Below are positions 56,618-64,000 of a stretch of DNA of 64,000 bases, piece by piece (position 1 is the stretch's first letter; each line of letters opens with the position of its first letter). The DNA comes from Gaiellaceae bacterium (GTDB taxonomy: Bacteria > Actinomycetota > Thermoleophilia > Gaiellales > Gaiellaceae), in the NCBI GenBank assembly GCA_030446625.1, contig JAUJMY010000001.1:43396-107395 (forward strand), in the 5' to 3' direction. The translations under genes were made by a program, and so were the position numbers. Below the pieces are notes generated by a model, which worked only from the letters and a program-made list of their open reading frames with translations, made no database searches and was not told the origin of the DNA.

Positions 56618-57283
56618 ATGGCAGCCGCGCGGTGGGCGACGTTCGACTGCTACGGGACGCTGATCGACTGGAACGCGGGCATCTCCGGCGTGCTCGAGCG
56701 GCTCTGGGGCACGGAGCAGGCGCCGCAGCTGCTCGAGCGGTACCACGAGCTCGAGCCGGAGGTGCAGGCGGAGAGCTACCGCAGCTACACGGAGGTGCTG
56801 ATGCTGACCCTCGAGCGGCTCGCTCAGGAGGTCGGGTACGGGATCCCCGACGGTGAGATCAGCCTCCTACCCCGCTCGCTGCCGTCCTGGGAGCCGTTTC
56901 CGGAGGTGCGCGACTCGCTCGCGGAGCTGCGGCGGCGCGGGTGGCAACTGGCGATCCTCTCGAACTCCGATCGCGAACTGATCACGGCGTCGCAGCGGCA
57001 GCTCGGCGTCCCGGTCGACGTCGTTGTCGTCGCGGAGGACGTGCGGTCGTACAAGCCCGCGCACGCGCACTGGCATCGCTTCTTCGAGGTCACGACCGCG
57101 ACGCGGGAGCGCCACGCCCACGTCGCCGCGAGCCTCTTCCACGACGTCGCGCCCGCGCGCGAGCTCGGTCTGAACCCGGTCTGGATCAACCGCCTCGGGG
57201 AGGACGCGGATCCGGAGCCGGCGCGCGAGCTGCCGGACCTGGAGCGCCTGCCGGACACCCTCGACGAGCTCGTGCCCGCGTGA
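56618..57283 (+). CDS. HAD hydrolase, haloacid-dehalogenase type II-like
   Basis: A 221-residue HAD protein. Motif I is 'ATFDCYGTLIDWNAGISGV' (D-C-Y-G-T, with the nucleophile but without the second Asp, as in dehalogenases), motif II 'QLAILSNSDRELI', the Lys in 'AEDVRSYKPAHAHWHRFFEV' and motif III 'AASLFHDVAPARELGLNPVW'. This order matches 2-haloacid dehalogenases and related phosphatases. It follows fabF by 10 nt and overlaps the GNAT gene by 4 nt. Substrate unknown. Confidence 0.88.
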   Translation: MAAARWATFDCYGTLIDWNAGISGVLERLWGTEQAPQLLERYHELEPEVQAESYRSYTEVLMLTLERLAQEVGYGIPDGEISLLPRSLPSWEPFPEVRDSLAELRRRGWQLAILSNSDRELITASQRQLGVPVDVVVVAEDVRSYKPAHAHWHRFFEVTTATRERHAHVAASLFHDVAPARELGLNPVWINRLGEDADPEPARELPDLERLPDTLDELVPA

Positions 57284-58173
57284 ACCTGCGGCCGTACCGC
57301 GAGCAGGACTTCGACGAGCTCCACCGTCTCTTGGAAGCGGCCTCGCAGGTGACGCGAGGCGAGCGCTATCCGCCGGAGGAGCTGAGGACGTGGCTGGCGA
57401 CGCCGACGGTGAACGTCGCGACCGACGTCCGCCTTGCGGTCGACGGCGATCGCCTCGTCGGGTACGGCGATGTCGACCGCAACGGCGACACGTGGTACGC
57501 CGACATCCGCGTGCTCCCGGGCGAGGACGTCGACGCGGTCGTGCCGGTCCTCGTCACGTGGGCCGAGCAGCGCGTCGGCAGTGGCCGCCTGCGCGTGTGG
57601 GCGGCCGCGACCGACGAGAGGCTGAGGGAGACGTACGAGCGGCTGGCGCTCGTACCGGTCCGCCACTCCTACGGGATGATGGTCGACCTCGTCGGCAACG
57701 AGTCGGCGATCTGGCCCGACGGACTCGCGCCGCGCATCTTTCAGGACGGCGACGGCCCACGCGTCTACGACGCGATCGTCGATGCGTGGCTCGACACGTG
57801 GGACCCGTGGCGCGGCACGTACGAGGAGTGGGCGCACTGGACGATGGAGCGGGACGACTTCGATCCCTCCCTCTGGTTCCTCGTCGAGGACGGTGGCGAG
57901 CTCGCTGCGTTCGCGCTCTGCAGCAAGAGCTGGAGTCACGACAACACCGGGTGGGTCAACATCCTGGGTGTGCGGCGTCCTTGGCGCCGCCGCGGCCTCG
58001 GCGAGGCGCTGCTGCGGCGCGCTTTCGCCGAATTCCGCCATCGCGGGCTGAAGCGGGCGGGCCTCGGCGTCGATGCGCAGAGCCCGACGGGGGCGACGCG
58101 TCTCTACGAGCGCGTCGGGATGCGGATCTTCCGGGAGACGGTCTTCTACGAGAAGAGCCTCGACCCCGCATGA
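57280..58173 (+). CDS. Tandem GNAT acetyltransferase (mycothiol-synthase-like architecture)
   Basis: A 297-residue protein with two GNAT domains. The first starts 'NLRPYREQDFDELHRLLEAA' but lacks a clear acetyl-CoA loop. The second carries 'WVNILGVRRPWRRRGLGEAL', whose R-R-x-G-x-G is the pyrophosphate-binding loop, then 'AGLGVDAQSPTGATRLYERV' and 'GMRIFRETVFYEKSL'. This fusion of a degenerate and an active GNAT is the plan of MshD, mycothiol synthase, and several plain acetyltransferases. GTG 57280 overlaps the HAD stop by 4 nt; its stop overlaps the ureohydrolase ATG. Without other msh genes I leave the substrate open. Confidence 0.8.
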   Translation: MNLRPYREQDFDELHRLLEAASQVTRGERYPPEELRTWLATPTVNVATDVRLAVDGDRLVGYGDVDRNGDTWYADIRVLPGEDVDAVVPVLVTWAEQRVGSGRLRVWAAATDERLRETYERLALVPVRHSYGMMVDLVGNESAIWPDGLAPRIFQDGDGPRVYDAIVDAWLDTWDPWRGTYEEWAHWTMERDDFDPSLWFLVEDGGELAAFALCSKSWSHDNTGWVNILGVRRPWRRRGLGEALLRRAFAEFRHRGLKRAGLGVDAQSPTGATRLYERVGMRIFRETVFYEKSLDPA

Positions 58174-58946
58174 GCCGCCTGCGCGCGAAGTGCCCCGACT
58201 GCGGCACGCTGACCGCGGTCGCGCTCGGTCCCGACTACCAGTGCCACGCGTGCGGGCGGGAGTTCGGCGCGGGTCTCGTGCGCGTGCCGCGGGCCTGGGG
58301 AGAAGGCGGCGACGAGATGGCCGCCGCCGCGTGGCTTGCGCTGGGCTACCCCGAGGCCGCGGTCGTCGAGGAGGACTCGCTCGGGGAGCAGACGCTGGCG
58401 ATCGCGTCCGACCTGCCGGAGCGCCCGGTGGTCCTCGGCGGCGACTGCTGCGCCCACGTCGGCGCCGTCGAAGGGCTCAGCGCGCGGCACGAACGGCTCG
58501 CCGTCGTCTGGCTCGACGCGCACGGCGACCTGAACACGCCCGAGACGTCGCCGTCCGGAAACGCCTGGGGAATGCCGCTGCGGATGCTGATCGACTCGGG
58601 CGCCGTCACCCCTTCGCACGTCGCGCTCGTCGGTGCGCGGAACCTCGACCCGCCGGAGCAGGAGTTCATCGACGCGAGCGGCGTCCATGTCGGCGAGCGC
58701 GCGATCGAGCGCGCGACGGCCGAGGCCGATTGCGTCTACGTCGCGCTCGACTGCGACGTGCTCGCCCCGGGAGAGGTCGACGCCTTCATGCCCGAGCCCG
58801 GCGGACCCACGCTCGACGAGCTCGAGCGGCGGCTCGCGGAGCTCGCGCGGACGAAGTCGGTCGTCGGCGTCGGCGTCAGCGGTCTGCGCGCGAGCGATCG
58901 CAACGCGCAGCCCGTCGGGCGGCTGCTCGCGGCGCTCGGCTTGTAA
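58170..58946 (+). CDS. Zinc ribbon fused to an arginase-family domain with altered metal site
   Basis: A 258-residue protein. Residues about 7-32 are a zinc ribbon, 'KCPDCGTLTAVALGPDYQCH' followed by ACGREF, giving the CPxCG/CHACG four-cysteine set. The rest is a ureohydrolase: 'VVLGGDCCAHVGAVEGLSAR', 'VVWLDAHGDLNTPETSPSGN', 'AWGMPLRMLIDSG' and 'VYVALDCDVLAPGEVDAFMP'. Compared with arginase (GGDHS, DAHxD, DxD) the first metal-ligand His is Cys, while the DAHGD and DCD ligands stay. The C-terminal 'EPGGPTLDELERRLAELA' is family-like. It is the third gene of an overlapping HAD-GNAT-ureohydrolase set. Substrate unknown. Confidence 0.8.
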   Translation: MSRLRAKCPDCGTLTAVALGPDYQCHACGREFGAGLVRVPRAWGEGGDEMAAAAWLALGYPEAAVVEEDSLGEQTLAIASDLPERPVVLGGDCCAHVGAVEGLSARHERLAVVWLDAHGDLNTPETSPSGNAWGMPLRMLIDSGAVTPSHVALVGARNLDPPEQEFIDASGVHVGERAIERATAEADCVYVALDCDVLAPGEVDAFMPEPGGPTLDELERRLAELARTKSVVGVGVSGLRASDRNAQPVGRLLAALGL

Positions 58947-58977
58947 CGCGCCGCGGGGACAGGTCTAAACTCGCGCC

Positions 58978-59820
58978 ATGTCGAGCCGGATCGACGTCTC
59001 CATCGAGCACAAGCACGCGCCCGCGCCCGACGGGAAGCGGCACCCGAACACCTGCCCCTCCTGCTCGTCCCACTACCGTGACGACGAGCTCGACTCCGCG
59101 CTCTGGGTCTGCTCGCAGTGCGGGCACCACTTCCCGATGCGGGCCCGCGCGCGGATCGCGCACCTGACCGACGACGGGACGTTCGCCGAGGCTGACGCCG
59201 ACGTCCGCTCCGAGGATCCGCTCGACTTCTTCGACCTCCGGCCGTACAGCGAGCGACTCGCGGAGGCGGAGCTCGCCACGGGGCTCGGCGAGGCGATCGT
59301 GACCGGCGCCGCGACGATCGGCGGGCACGCGTGCGAGCTCGCGGTCATGGACTTCGCCTTCATGGGCGGCTCGATGGGCAGCGTCGTCGGCGAGAAGTTC
59401 TCGCGCGCGTGCGACAGCGCGGCCGAGCGCGGCGCGCCGCTCGTCTCCGTCTCGGCCTCCGGTGGCGCGCGGATGCAGGAGGGAATCCTCGCGCTGATGC
59501 AGCTTCCGAAGACCGTGTGCGCGATCGCCGACCTGCACGACGCCGGCGGCTCGATGATCAGCGTCCTCGCGCATCCCACGACGGGCGGCGTGCTCGCGAG
59601 CTTCGCGAGCCTCGGCGACGTCCTCCTCGCGGAGCCCGGCGCGCTGATGTCCTTCGCCGGGCCCCGCGTCGTCCAGCAGACGACGCGGGAGAGGCTGCCG
59701 GAGGATTTCGGCCTCGCGGAGTCGAACCTCCGCCACGGGCACGTCGACGCCGTCGTCCCGCGCCCGGAGCTGCCGGACACGATCGCGAAGCTGCTGGGGC
59801 TCTTCGGCAATGCCCGGTGA
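58978..59820 (+). CDS. accD: Acetyl-CoA carboxylase carboxyltransferase beta subunit
   Basis: A 280-residue protein with an N-terminal zinc finger ('NTCPSCSSHYRDDELDSALW' and 'VCSQCGHHFPMRARARIAHL') and the crotonase-like domain 'LAVMDFAFMGGSMGSVVGEK' with 'SASGGARMQEGILALMQLPK' and 'PTTGGVLASFASLGDVLLAE'. Together with AccA it transfers the carboxyl group from biotinyl-AccB to acetyl-CoA, making malonyl-CoA for the fab genes upstream. The stop overlaps the accA ATG by 11 nt, giving equal expression of the two subunits. Confidence 0.95.
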   Translation: MSSRIDVSIEHKHAPAPDGKRHPNTCPSCSSHYRDDELDSALWVCSQCGHHFPMRARARIAHLTDDGTFAEADADVRSEDPLDFFDLRPYSERLAEAELATGLGEAIVTGAATIGGHACELAVMDFAFMGGSMGSVVGEKFSRACDSAAERGAPLVSVSASGGARMQEGILALMQLPKTVCAIADLHDAGGSMISVLAHPTTGGVLASFASLGDVLLAEPGALMSFAGPRVVQQTTRERLPEDFGLAESNLRHGHVDAVVPRPELPDTIAKLLGLFGNAR

Positions 59821-60742
59821 GGCCGAGCTCCGCCTTCGGGAGCGCCTGACGAAGCTGCGCCAGATGCGCCTGCTCGGCGGCGCAAACCTGCAGGGCGAGC
59901 TCGAGCGGCTGCAACGCCAGCTCGACCGGATCGCGGCCGAGCCGACCGACGAGGAGATCTGGCGCTCGGTCGAGCTCGCGCGCCACCAGGACCGCCCGTA
60001 CACGCTCGACTACGTCCACCGCCTCCTCGACGACTGGTTCGAGCTCCGCGGCGACCGCGCCCGCGCGGACGATGCGGCGCTCGTCACCGGTCTCGGGCGG
60101 ATCGACGGCCGGACGGTCGCGCTCGTCGGGCAGCAGAAGGGGCGGGACATCAAGGAGCGGACGAAGCGGAACTTCGGCATGGCGTATCCGGAGGGCTACC
60201 GCAAGGCGATGCGGGTGATGGAGCTCGCGGACCGGCACGGGTTCCCCCTCGTGTCGCTCGTGGACACGCCCGGCGCGTATCCCGGCGTCGCCGCCGAGCA
60301 GCACGGCCAGGGCGGCGCGATCGCGCACTCGCAGGCGACGATGGCCCGCCTCGGCGTCCCGACCGTCGCGTGCGTGATCGGCGAGGGCGGCTCGGGCGGT
60401 GCGATCGCGCTCGCGGTCGCGGACCGCGTGCTGATGCAGGAGAACGCGATCTACTCGGTGATCTCGCCCGAGGGCTGCGCCGCGATCCTGTGGCGCGACG
60501 CGTCGCAGGCGCGCAGGGCCGCGGCCGCGTTCAAGCCCGACGCGCCGCACTGTCTGGAGCTCGGGGTGATCGACGCGATCGTCCCCGAGCCGCCCGCGGG
60601 CGCGCACGTCGACCACGACGAGGCGGCGCGCCTGCTCGGCGAGTCGCTACGCGAGGCTCTGGACGAGCTCGAGGGGATTCCCGGCGACGAGCTGCGGCGG
60701 CGCCGGCGCGCGAAGTTCCGGGCGCTCGGCGTGTTCGTCTGA
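59810..60742 (+). CDS. accA: Acetyl-CoA carboxylase carboxyltransferase alpha subunit
   Basis: A 310-residue protein. An N-terminal coiled coil ('LQGELERLQRQLDRIAAEPT') is followed by 'RPYTLDYVHRLLDDWFELRG', 'VALVGQQKGRDIKERTKRNF', 'PEGYRKAMRVMELADRHGFP', 'SLVDTPGAYPGVAAEQHGQG' and 'VIGEGGSGGAIALAVADRVL'. These are the classical AccA motifs, with the glycine-rich oxyanion loops. ATG 59810 lies inside accD. AccB and AccC are not encoded in the window; BirA at 51612 would biotinylate AccB. Confidence 0.96.
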   Translation: MPGEAELRLRERLTKLRQMRLLGGANLQGELERLQRQLDRIAAEPTDEEIWRSVELARHQDRPYTLDYVHRLLDDWFELRGDRARADDAALVTGLGRIDGRTVALVGQQKGRDIKERTKRNFGMAYPEGYRKAMRVMELADRHGFPLVSLVDTPGAYPGVAAEQHGQGGAIAHSQATMARLGVPTVACVIGEGGSGGAIALAVADRVLMQENAIYSVISPEGCAAILWRDASQARRAAAAFKPDAPHCLELGVIDAIVPEPPAGAHVDHDEAARLLGESLREALDELEGIPGDELRRRRRAKFRALGVFV

Positions 60743-60749
60743 ATCGCGC

Positions 60750-60767
60750 CTGTCCACACTCTCCACA
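60750..60767 (+). promoter_or_regulatory. Two abutting DnaA-box-like sites upstream of ku
   Basis: CTGTCCACA (60750-60758) and CTCTCCACA (60759-60767) lie directly next to each other in the 99-nt gap between accA and ku. The first differs from the actinobacterial box TTGTCCACA at one position, the second at two. TTTTCC follows shortly after. The gap must also hold the ku promoter. Confidence 0.45.
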
Positions 60768-60841
60768 GGGTTTTCCCCGCCGTCGAGGACTCGTTTGAAA
60801 GCGGAGTTTTCGGCGCGAGCGGGCGCGGGTACGACGTCCCC

Positions 60842-61687
60842 ATGCGGTCGATCTGGACCGGCTCGATTTCGTTCGGCCTCGTGAGCGTGCCCGTGCGGAT
60901 GTTCACGGCGACCGAGTCGAAGGAGCTCCGCTTCCACTTCCTCCACAAGGACGACCTCGCGCCGATCGGCTACGACAAGATCCGCAAGGACACGGGGGAG
61001 CACGTCGACCCCGACGAGATCGTCCGCGGCTTCGAGATCGAGAAGGGCCGCTTCGTCGAGCTGACGGACGAGGACTACGACCGGCTCGACATCGAGCTGA
61101 CGCGCTCGATCGACATCTGCGACTTCGTCTCGCTCGAGGAGATCGACCCGATCTACTTCCGCAAGGCGTACTACCTCCTCCCGCAGGAAGGCGCCGAGAA
61201 GCCGTACCTGCTGCTCGTCCGCGCGCTCGACGAGAGCGGGAAGGTCGGGATCGCGAAGGTCGTGATCCGGAAGAAGCAGCACCTCGCGTGCCTCCGCACC
61301 TGGGAAGGCAAGCTGCTGCTCGAGACGATGTACTTCGCCGACGAGGTGCGCCGTCCGGAGCGCGTCGACGTCAAGGGCGAGCTGCGCAAGGCCGAGGTCG
61401 AGATGGCGCGCGCGCTCGTCGAGAACCTGAGCGAGCCGTTCGCCCCCGAGAAGTACGACGACACCTACCGCAAGGAGCTGCTCGAGCTGCTGCGCGCGAA
61501 GGCCGCGGGGCAGGAGCTGCCCGAGCCGGAGCAGGACGCCGACGGAGAGGTCGTGGACCTGATGGCGGCGCTGCGCGAGTCCGTCGAGCGCACGAAGCGG
61601 CAGCGCCCGGCGACGAAGAAGCCCGCGGCGAAGAAGCAGTCGGCGCGGAAGCCGACGACGAAGAAGCCGGCCCGCAAGGCGAGCTGA
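60842..61687 (+). CDS. ku: Non-homologous end-joining protein Ku
   Basis: A 281-residue Ku. The core starts 'MRSIWTGSISFGLVSVPVRM' and contains 'RFHFLHKDDLAPIGYDKIRK', 'DPIYFRKAYYLLPQEGAEKP', 'KVGIAKVVIRKKQHLACLRT' and 'LVENLSEPFAPEKYDDTYRK'. Bacterial Ku homodimers ring DNA ends and recruit LigD. The tail after residue 255 is Lys/Ala-rich ('PATKKPAAKKQSARKPTTKK'), as in the extended actinobacterial Ku proteins, where it binds DNA away from ends. It is 4 nt from ligD, so the pair is one operon. Confidence 0.97.
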   Translation: MRSIWTGSISFGLVSVPVRMFTATESKELRFHFLHKDDLAPIGYDKIRKDTGEHVDPDEIVRGFEIEKGRFVELTDEDYDRLDIELTRSIDICDFVSLEEIDPIYFRKAYYLLPQEGAEKPYLLLVRALDESGKVGIAKVVIRKKQHLACLRTWEGKLLLETMYFADEVRRPERVDVKGELRKAEVEMARALVENLSEPFAPEKYDDTYRKELLELLRAKAAGQELPEPEQDADGEVVDLMAALRESVERTKRQRPATKKPAAKKQSARKPTTKKPARKAS

Positions 61688-61691
61688 CCGC

Positions 61692-64000
61692 GTGGCGGAG
61701 CTGCGCGAGTACCGCCGCAAGCGCGATCCCGAGCAGACGCCCGAGCCGTTCGGGAACAAGAGGAAGAAGGCGAAGGCGCCGATCTTCGTCGTCCAGCGCC
61801 ACGACGCGCGCCGCCTGCACTACGACTTCCGGCTCGAGCGCGGCGGTGCCCTCGCGAGCTGGGCGGTGCCGAAGGGCGTGCCGCTGGAGCCGGGCGAGAA
61901 CCACCTCGCGGTGCACGTCGAGGACCACCCACCCGAGTACGCGAGCTTCGAGGGCGAGATCCCGCAGGGCAACTACGGCGCCGGCACGGTCGAGATCTGG
62001 GACAACGGCACCTACGAGCTGCTCGAGGAGAAGCGGAACGGCGGCCTGACCGTCCGGCTCGACGGCAAGCGGCTGCGCGGGACGTGGTCGCTCGTCCCGG
62101 CGCACCTCTCGGGAGACCCGAAGAACTGGCTGCTGATCAGGAAGCGCGACGAGGCCGCCGCCGACGCCCGCGCGCCGCGCGCGTACGCGCCGATGCTGGC
62201 GACGCTCGCCGCCGAGGTTCCGCACGGCCCGGGGTGGCTGTTCGAGGTCAAGTGGGACGGCTACCGCGCGCTCGCCACGCTCGCCGGCGGGGACGCCACG
62301 CTCACGAGCCGGCGCGGAAACGACCTCACCGAGCGCTTCCCGACCGTCGCCAAGGCGCTGGAGAAGGCCATCCGGACGCCGCACTGCATCCTCGACGGCG
62401 AGGTGTGCGCGCTCGACGAGCACGGTCGCGCGACCTTCTCGGCGATGCAGCAGGGAAAGCCGGGGACGGCGCACATCTTCGTCGCGTTCGACGTCCTCGA
62501 GGTCGAGGGTGAGCCGCTCGTCGACCTGCCGCTGACGGAACGCCGGAAGCGGCTCGAGCAGCTGCTCGACCGCCGCAATCGCGCCGTGCAGCTCTCCGAG
62601 ACGTTCGAGGACGGGGAGGCGCTGTACGCGGCGGCCGAGGAGCAGCGGTTCGAGGGCGTCATCGCCAAGCGCGCCGACTCGCGCTACCAGCTGGGCAAAC
62701 GCTCGCGCGATTGGCTGAAGGTGAAGACGCACGGCAGGCAGGAGTTCGTCGTCGCGGGCTACACGAAGGGTCAGCGGGGGCGCTCAGGCCGCATCGGCTC
62801 GCTCGTCCTCGCGGTGCAACGGGACGGGGAGCTCGAGTACGTCGGCAACGTCGGCACGGGGTTTACGGCCGCCGAGCTCGACAAGGTGCTCGCGAAGCTC
62901 CGACCGCTCGAGCGCCCGACGACGCCGTTCCCAGTCGTGCCGAAGATGCCGCGCGTTCGGAAGTCCGCCGTCGTCTGGGTCGAGCCCGAGCTCGTCGCGG
63001 AGGTCGAGTTCGTCGAGTGGACGCACGACGGCCGGTTGCGCGCGCCGTCGTATCAGGGCCTCCGCGAGGACAAGACGCCGCAGGAGGTCCGTCGCGAGGA
63101 GCCGGCGGCGGAACCGCCGACGCCGCCGCCGATGGAGAAGCGCCGGGCGCGCGCGAAGAACGTCGTCGAGCTGTCGCGTCCGGAAAAGGTCTTCTTCCCC
63201 GTCGAGGGGATCACGAAGGGTGACCTCTTCGAGTACTACCGCGCGGTCGCACCCGTCCTGCTCCCGCATCTCCGCGACCGCCCGTTCACGATGATCCGCT
63301 ACCCCGACGGGATCGAGGCGCAGCACTTCTTCCAGAAGGACGCGCCGAAGCACATGCCGGACTGGATCCCGACGCACCGCGCGCTCGTCTCGACGCGCGA
63401 GAGCCCGCGGCGGAAGAAGTGGGTGAACTTCGCGCTCGTGAACGACGAGGCCGCCCTCCTCTGGATGGTGAACATGGGCTGCGTCGACATGAACACGTGG
63501 TACTCGCGCGTCGACAGGCCCGAGCGGCCGGACTTCGTCCTCTTCGACCTCGACCCCTCGCCGGACGTCGGCTTCCAGGAGACGGTCGCGGTCGCGCTGC
63601 TCGTGAAGCAGGCGCTCGACGCGTTCGGGCTCGCCGGCTTCCCGAAGACGTCGAGCGCCGACGGGATGCACGTGCTCGTCCCGATCGAGCGCCGCTACAC
63701 CTACGACGACACGCGCCAGTTCGCCGAGATCGTCGCGAGCGCGATCGCGCGCACGAACCCCGGCCTCGCGACGACCGAGTGGTCGAAGCGGAAGCGGCGG
63801 GGCGTGCTGATCGACTCGAACCAGAACGGCGAGGGGAAGACGATCTCGTCGGTCTACTCGGTGCGGCCGCGGCCGGGGGCGCCTGTCTCGACGCCGCTGC
63901 GCTGGGACGAGGTGAACGAGAAGCTGAACCCGTCGATCTACACGATGGACGTCGTCCGCCGCCGCGTGGAGCAGCACGGCGACCTGTTCGAGGGCGTGCT
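61692..64000 (+). CDS. ligD: ATP-dependent DNA ligase D (PE-LIG-POL), C-terminus beyond window
   Basis: GTG 61692 opens a frame that stays open to the window end (769 codons seen). Domain order is phosphoesterase, ligase, polymerase. The PE domain has the His/His/Asp set in 'VQRHDARRLHYDFRLERGGA' (His37, His43, Asp45) and 'VHVEDHPPEYASFEGEIPQG'. The ligase has the adenylation Lys187 in 'WLFEVKWDGYRALATLAGGD', then 'FEGVIAKRADSRYQLGKRSR' and 'FVVAGYTKGQRGRSGRIGSL'. The primase-like polymerase has 'WVNFALVNDEAALLWMVNMG' and catalytic Asp619/Asp621 in 'RPDFVLFDLDPSPDVGFQET'. This order is that of Pseudomonas LigD; mycobacterial LigD is POL-PE-LIG. The frame is intact throughout the visible part. 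Confidence 0.96.
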   Translation, partial: MAELREYRRKRDPEQTPEPFGNKRKKAKAPIFVVQRHDARRLHYDFRLERGGALASWAVPKGVPLEPGENHLAVHVEDHPPEYASFEGEIPQGNYGAGTVEIWDNGTYELLEEKRNGGLTVRLDGKRLRGTWSLVPAHLSGDPKNWLLIRKRDEAAADARAPRAYAPMLATLAAEVPHGPGWLFEVKWDGYRALATLAGGDATLTSRRGNDLTERFPTVAKALEKAIRTPHCILDGEVCALDEHGRATFSAMQQGKPGTAHIFVAFDVLEVEGEPLVDLPLTERRKRLEQLLDRRNRAVQLSETFEDGEALYAAAEEQRFEGVIAKRADSRYQLGKRSRDWLKVKTHGRQEFVVAGYTKGQRGRSGRIGSLVLAVQRDGELEYVGNVGTGFTAAELDKVLAKLRPLERPTTPFPVVPKMPRVRKSAVVWVEPELVAEVEFVEWTHDGRLRAPSYQGLREDKTPQEVRREEPAAEPPTPPPMEKRRARAKNVVELSRPEKVFFPVEGITKGDLFEYYRAVAPVLLPHLRDRPFTMIRYPDGIEAQHFFQKDAPKHMPDWIPTHRALVSTRESPRRKKWVNFALVNDEAALLWMVNMGCVDMNTWYSRVDRPERPDFVLFDLDPSPDVGFQETVAVALLVKQALDAFGLAGFPKTSSADGMHVLVPIERRYTYDDTRQFAEIVASAIARTNPGLATTEWSKRKRRGVLIDSNQNGEGKTISSVYSVRPRPGAPVSTPLRWDEVNEKLNPSIYTMDVVRRRVEQHGDLFEGV

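Overview
The window is about 70% GC and almost fully coding. It spans the chromosomal replication origin of a high-GC Gram-positive bacterium. The order parB-parA-rsmG-jag-yidC-yidD-rnpA-rpmH | dnaA-dnaN-recF-dciA-gyrB-gyrA, with transcription diverging at about 38.8 kb, is the classical oriC neighbourhood. Many GTG starts, Ku/LigD, an MtrA-like two-component pair, MogA/MoaC/MoeA, trehalose-type glycosyltransferases and polyprenyl-phosphate mannosyltransferase-like membrane proteins point to the Actinobacteria. The mixture (Ccm-type cytochrome c maturation, a probable futalosine-pathway UbiA homologue, a GyrB with the long insertion seen in E. coli) makes me infer a deep lineage such as Thermoleophilia. 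No marker in the window proves that placement.

Layout. 1-1.7 kb: end of rarA, a gutted response-regulator remnant, arginase and tRNA-Phe. 1.8-8.4 kb, minus strand: one long operon for cytochrome c biogenesis and haem synthesis (ccmA-B-C-D, a HemX/CcsA-like protein, hemA, hemC, hemD) ending in a SAM hydrolase. 8.5-14.9 kb: a frameshifted secreted NTR-domain protein, a UbiA prenyltransferase, mogA, moaC, a pair of trehalose-type glycosyltransferases and an RsbW-like kinase. 14.9-22.2 kb: an HtrA protease, a histidine kinase/response regulator pair, an M28 peptidase, a frameshifted sortase and moeA. 22.2-33 kb: cell-envelope genes (GT2, GT4, DUF2079, GT87-like and PIG-V-like proteins, a class A PBP, MscS, HAD, CPBP and PrcB-like proteins). 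33-34.3 kb: a DUF151 nuclease, small ORFs and tRNA-Ile. 34.3-48.2 kb: the replication and segregation core. 48.3-51.6 kb: a MerR-like regulator, galT and a secreted PGRP amidase. 51.6-60.7 kb: biotin ligase, fabZ-H-D-G-F, then HAD, GNAT and zinc-ribbon ureohydrolase genes, then accD-accA, which together supply and use malonyl-CoA. 60.8-64 kb: ku and ligD (end joining), the latter cut by the window edge.

Four points deserve attention. First, several genes whose homologous N-terminus is clear have no ATG, GTG or TTG start but a well-placed CTG (fabG, recF, a GT4 gene, a PrcB-like gene). Second, there are four single-base frameshifts, all at G/C runs, one of them inside the essential gyrA; this suggests assembly error rather than decay. 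Third, a nearly identical 22-nt palindromic element occurs at the ccmA stop codon and inside rsmG. Fourth, a zinc ribbon is fused to a ureohydrolase whose first metal-binding His is replaced by Cys. I found no CRISPR array, prophage, insertion sequence or rRNA operon, and no clear multi-gene system of unknown type.
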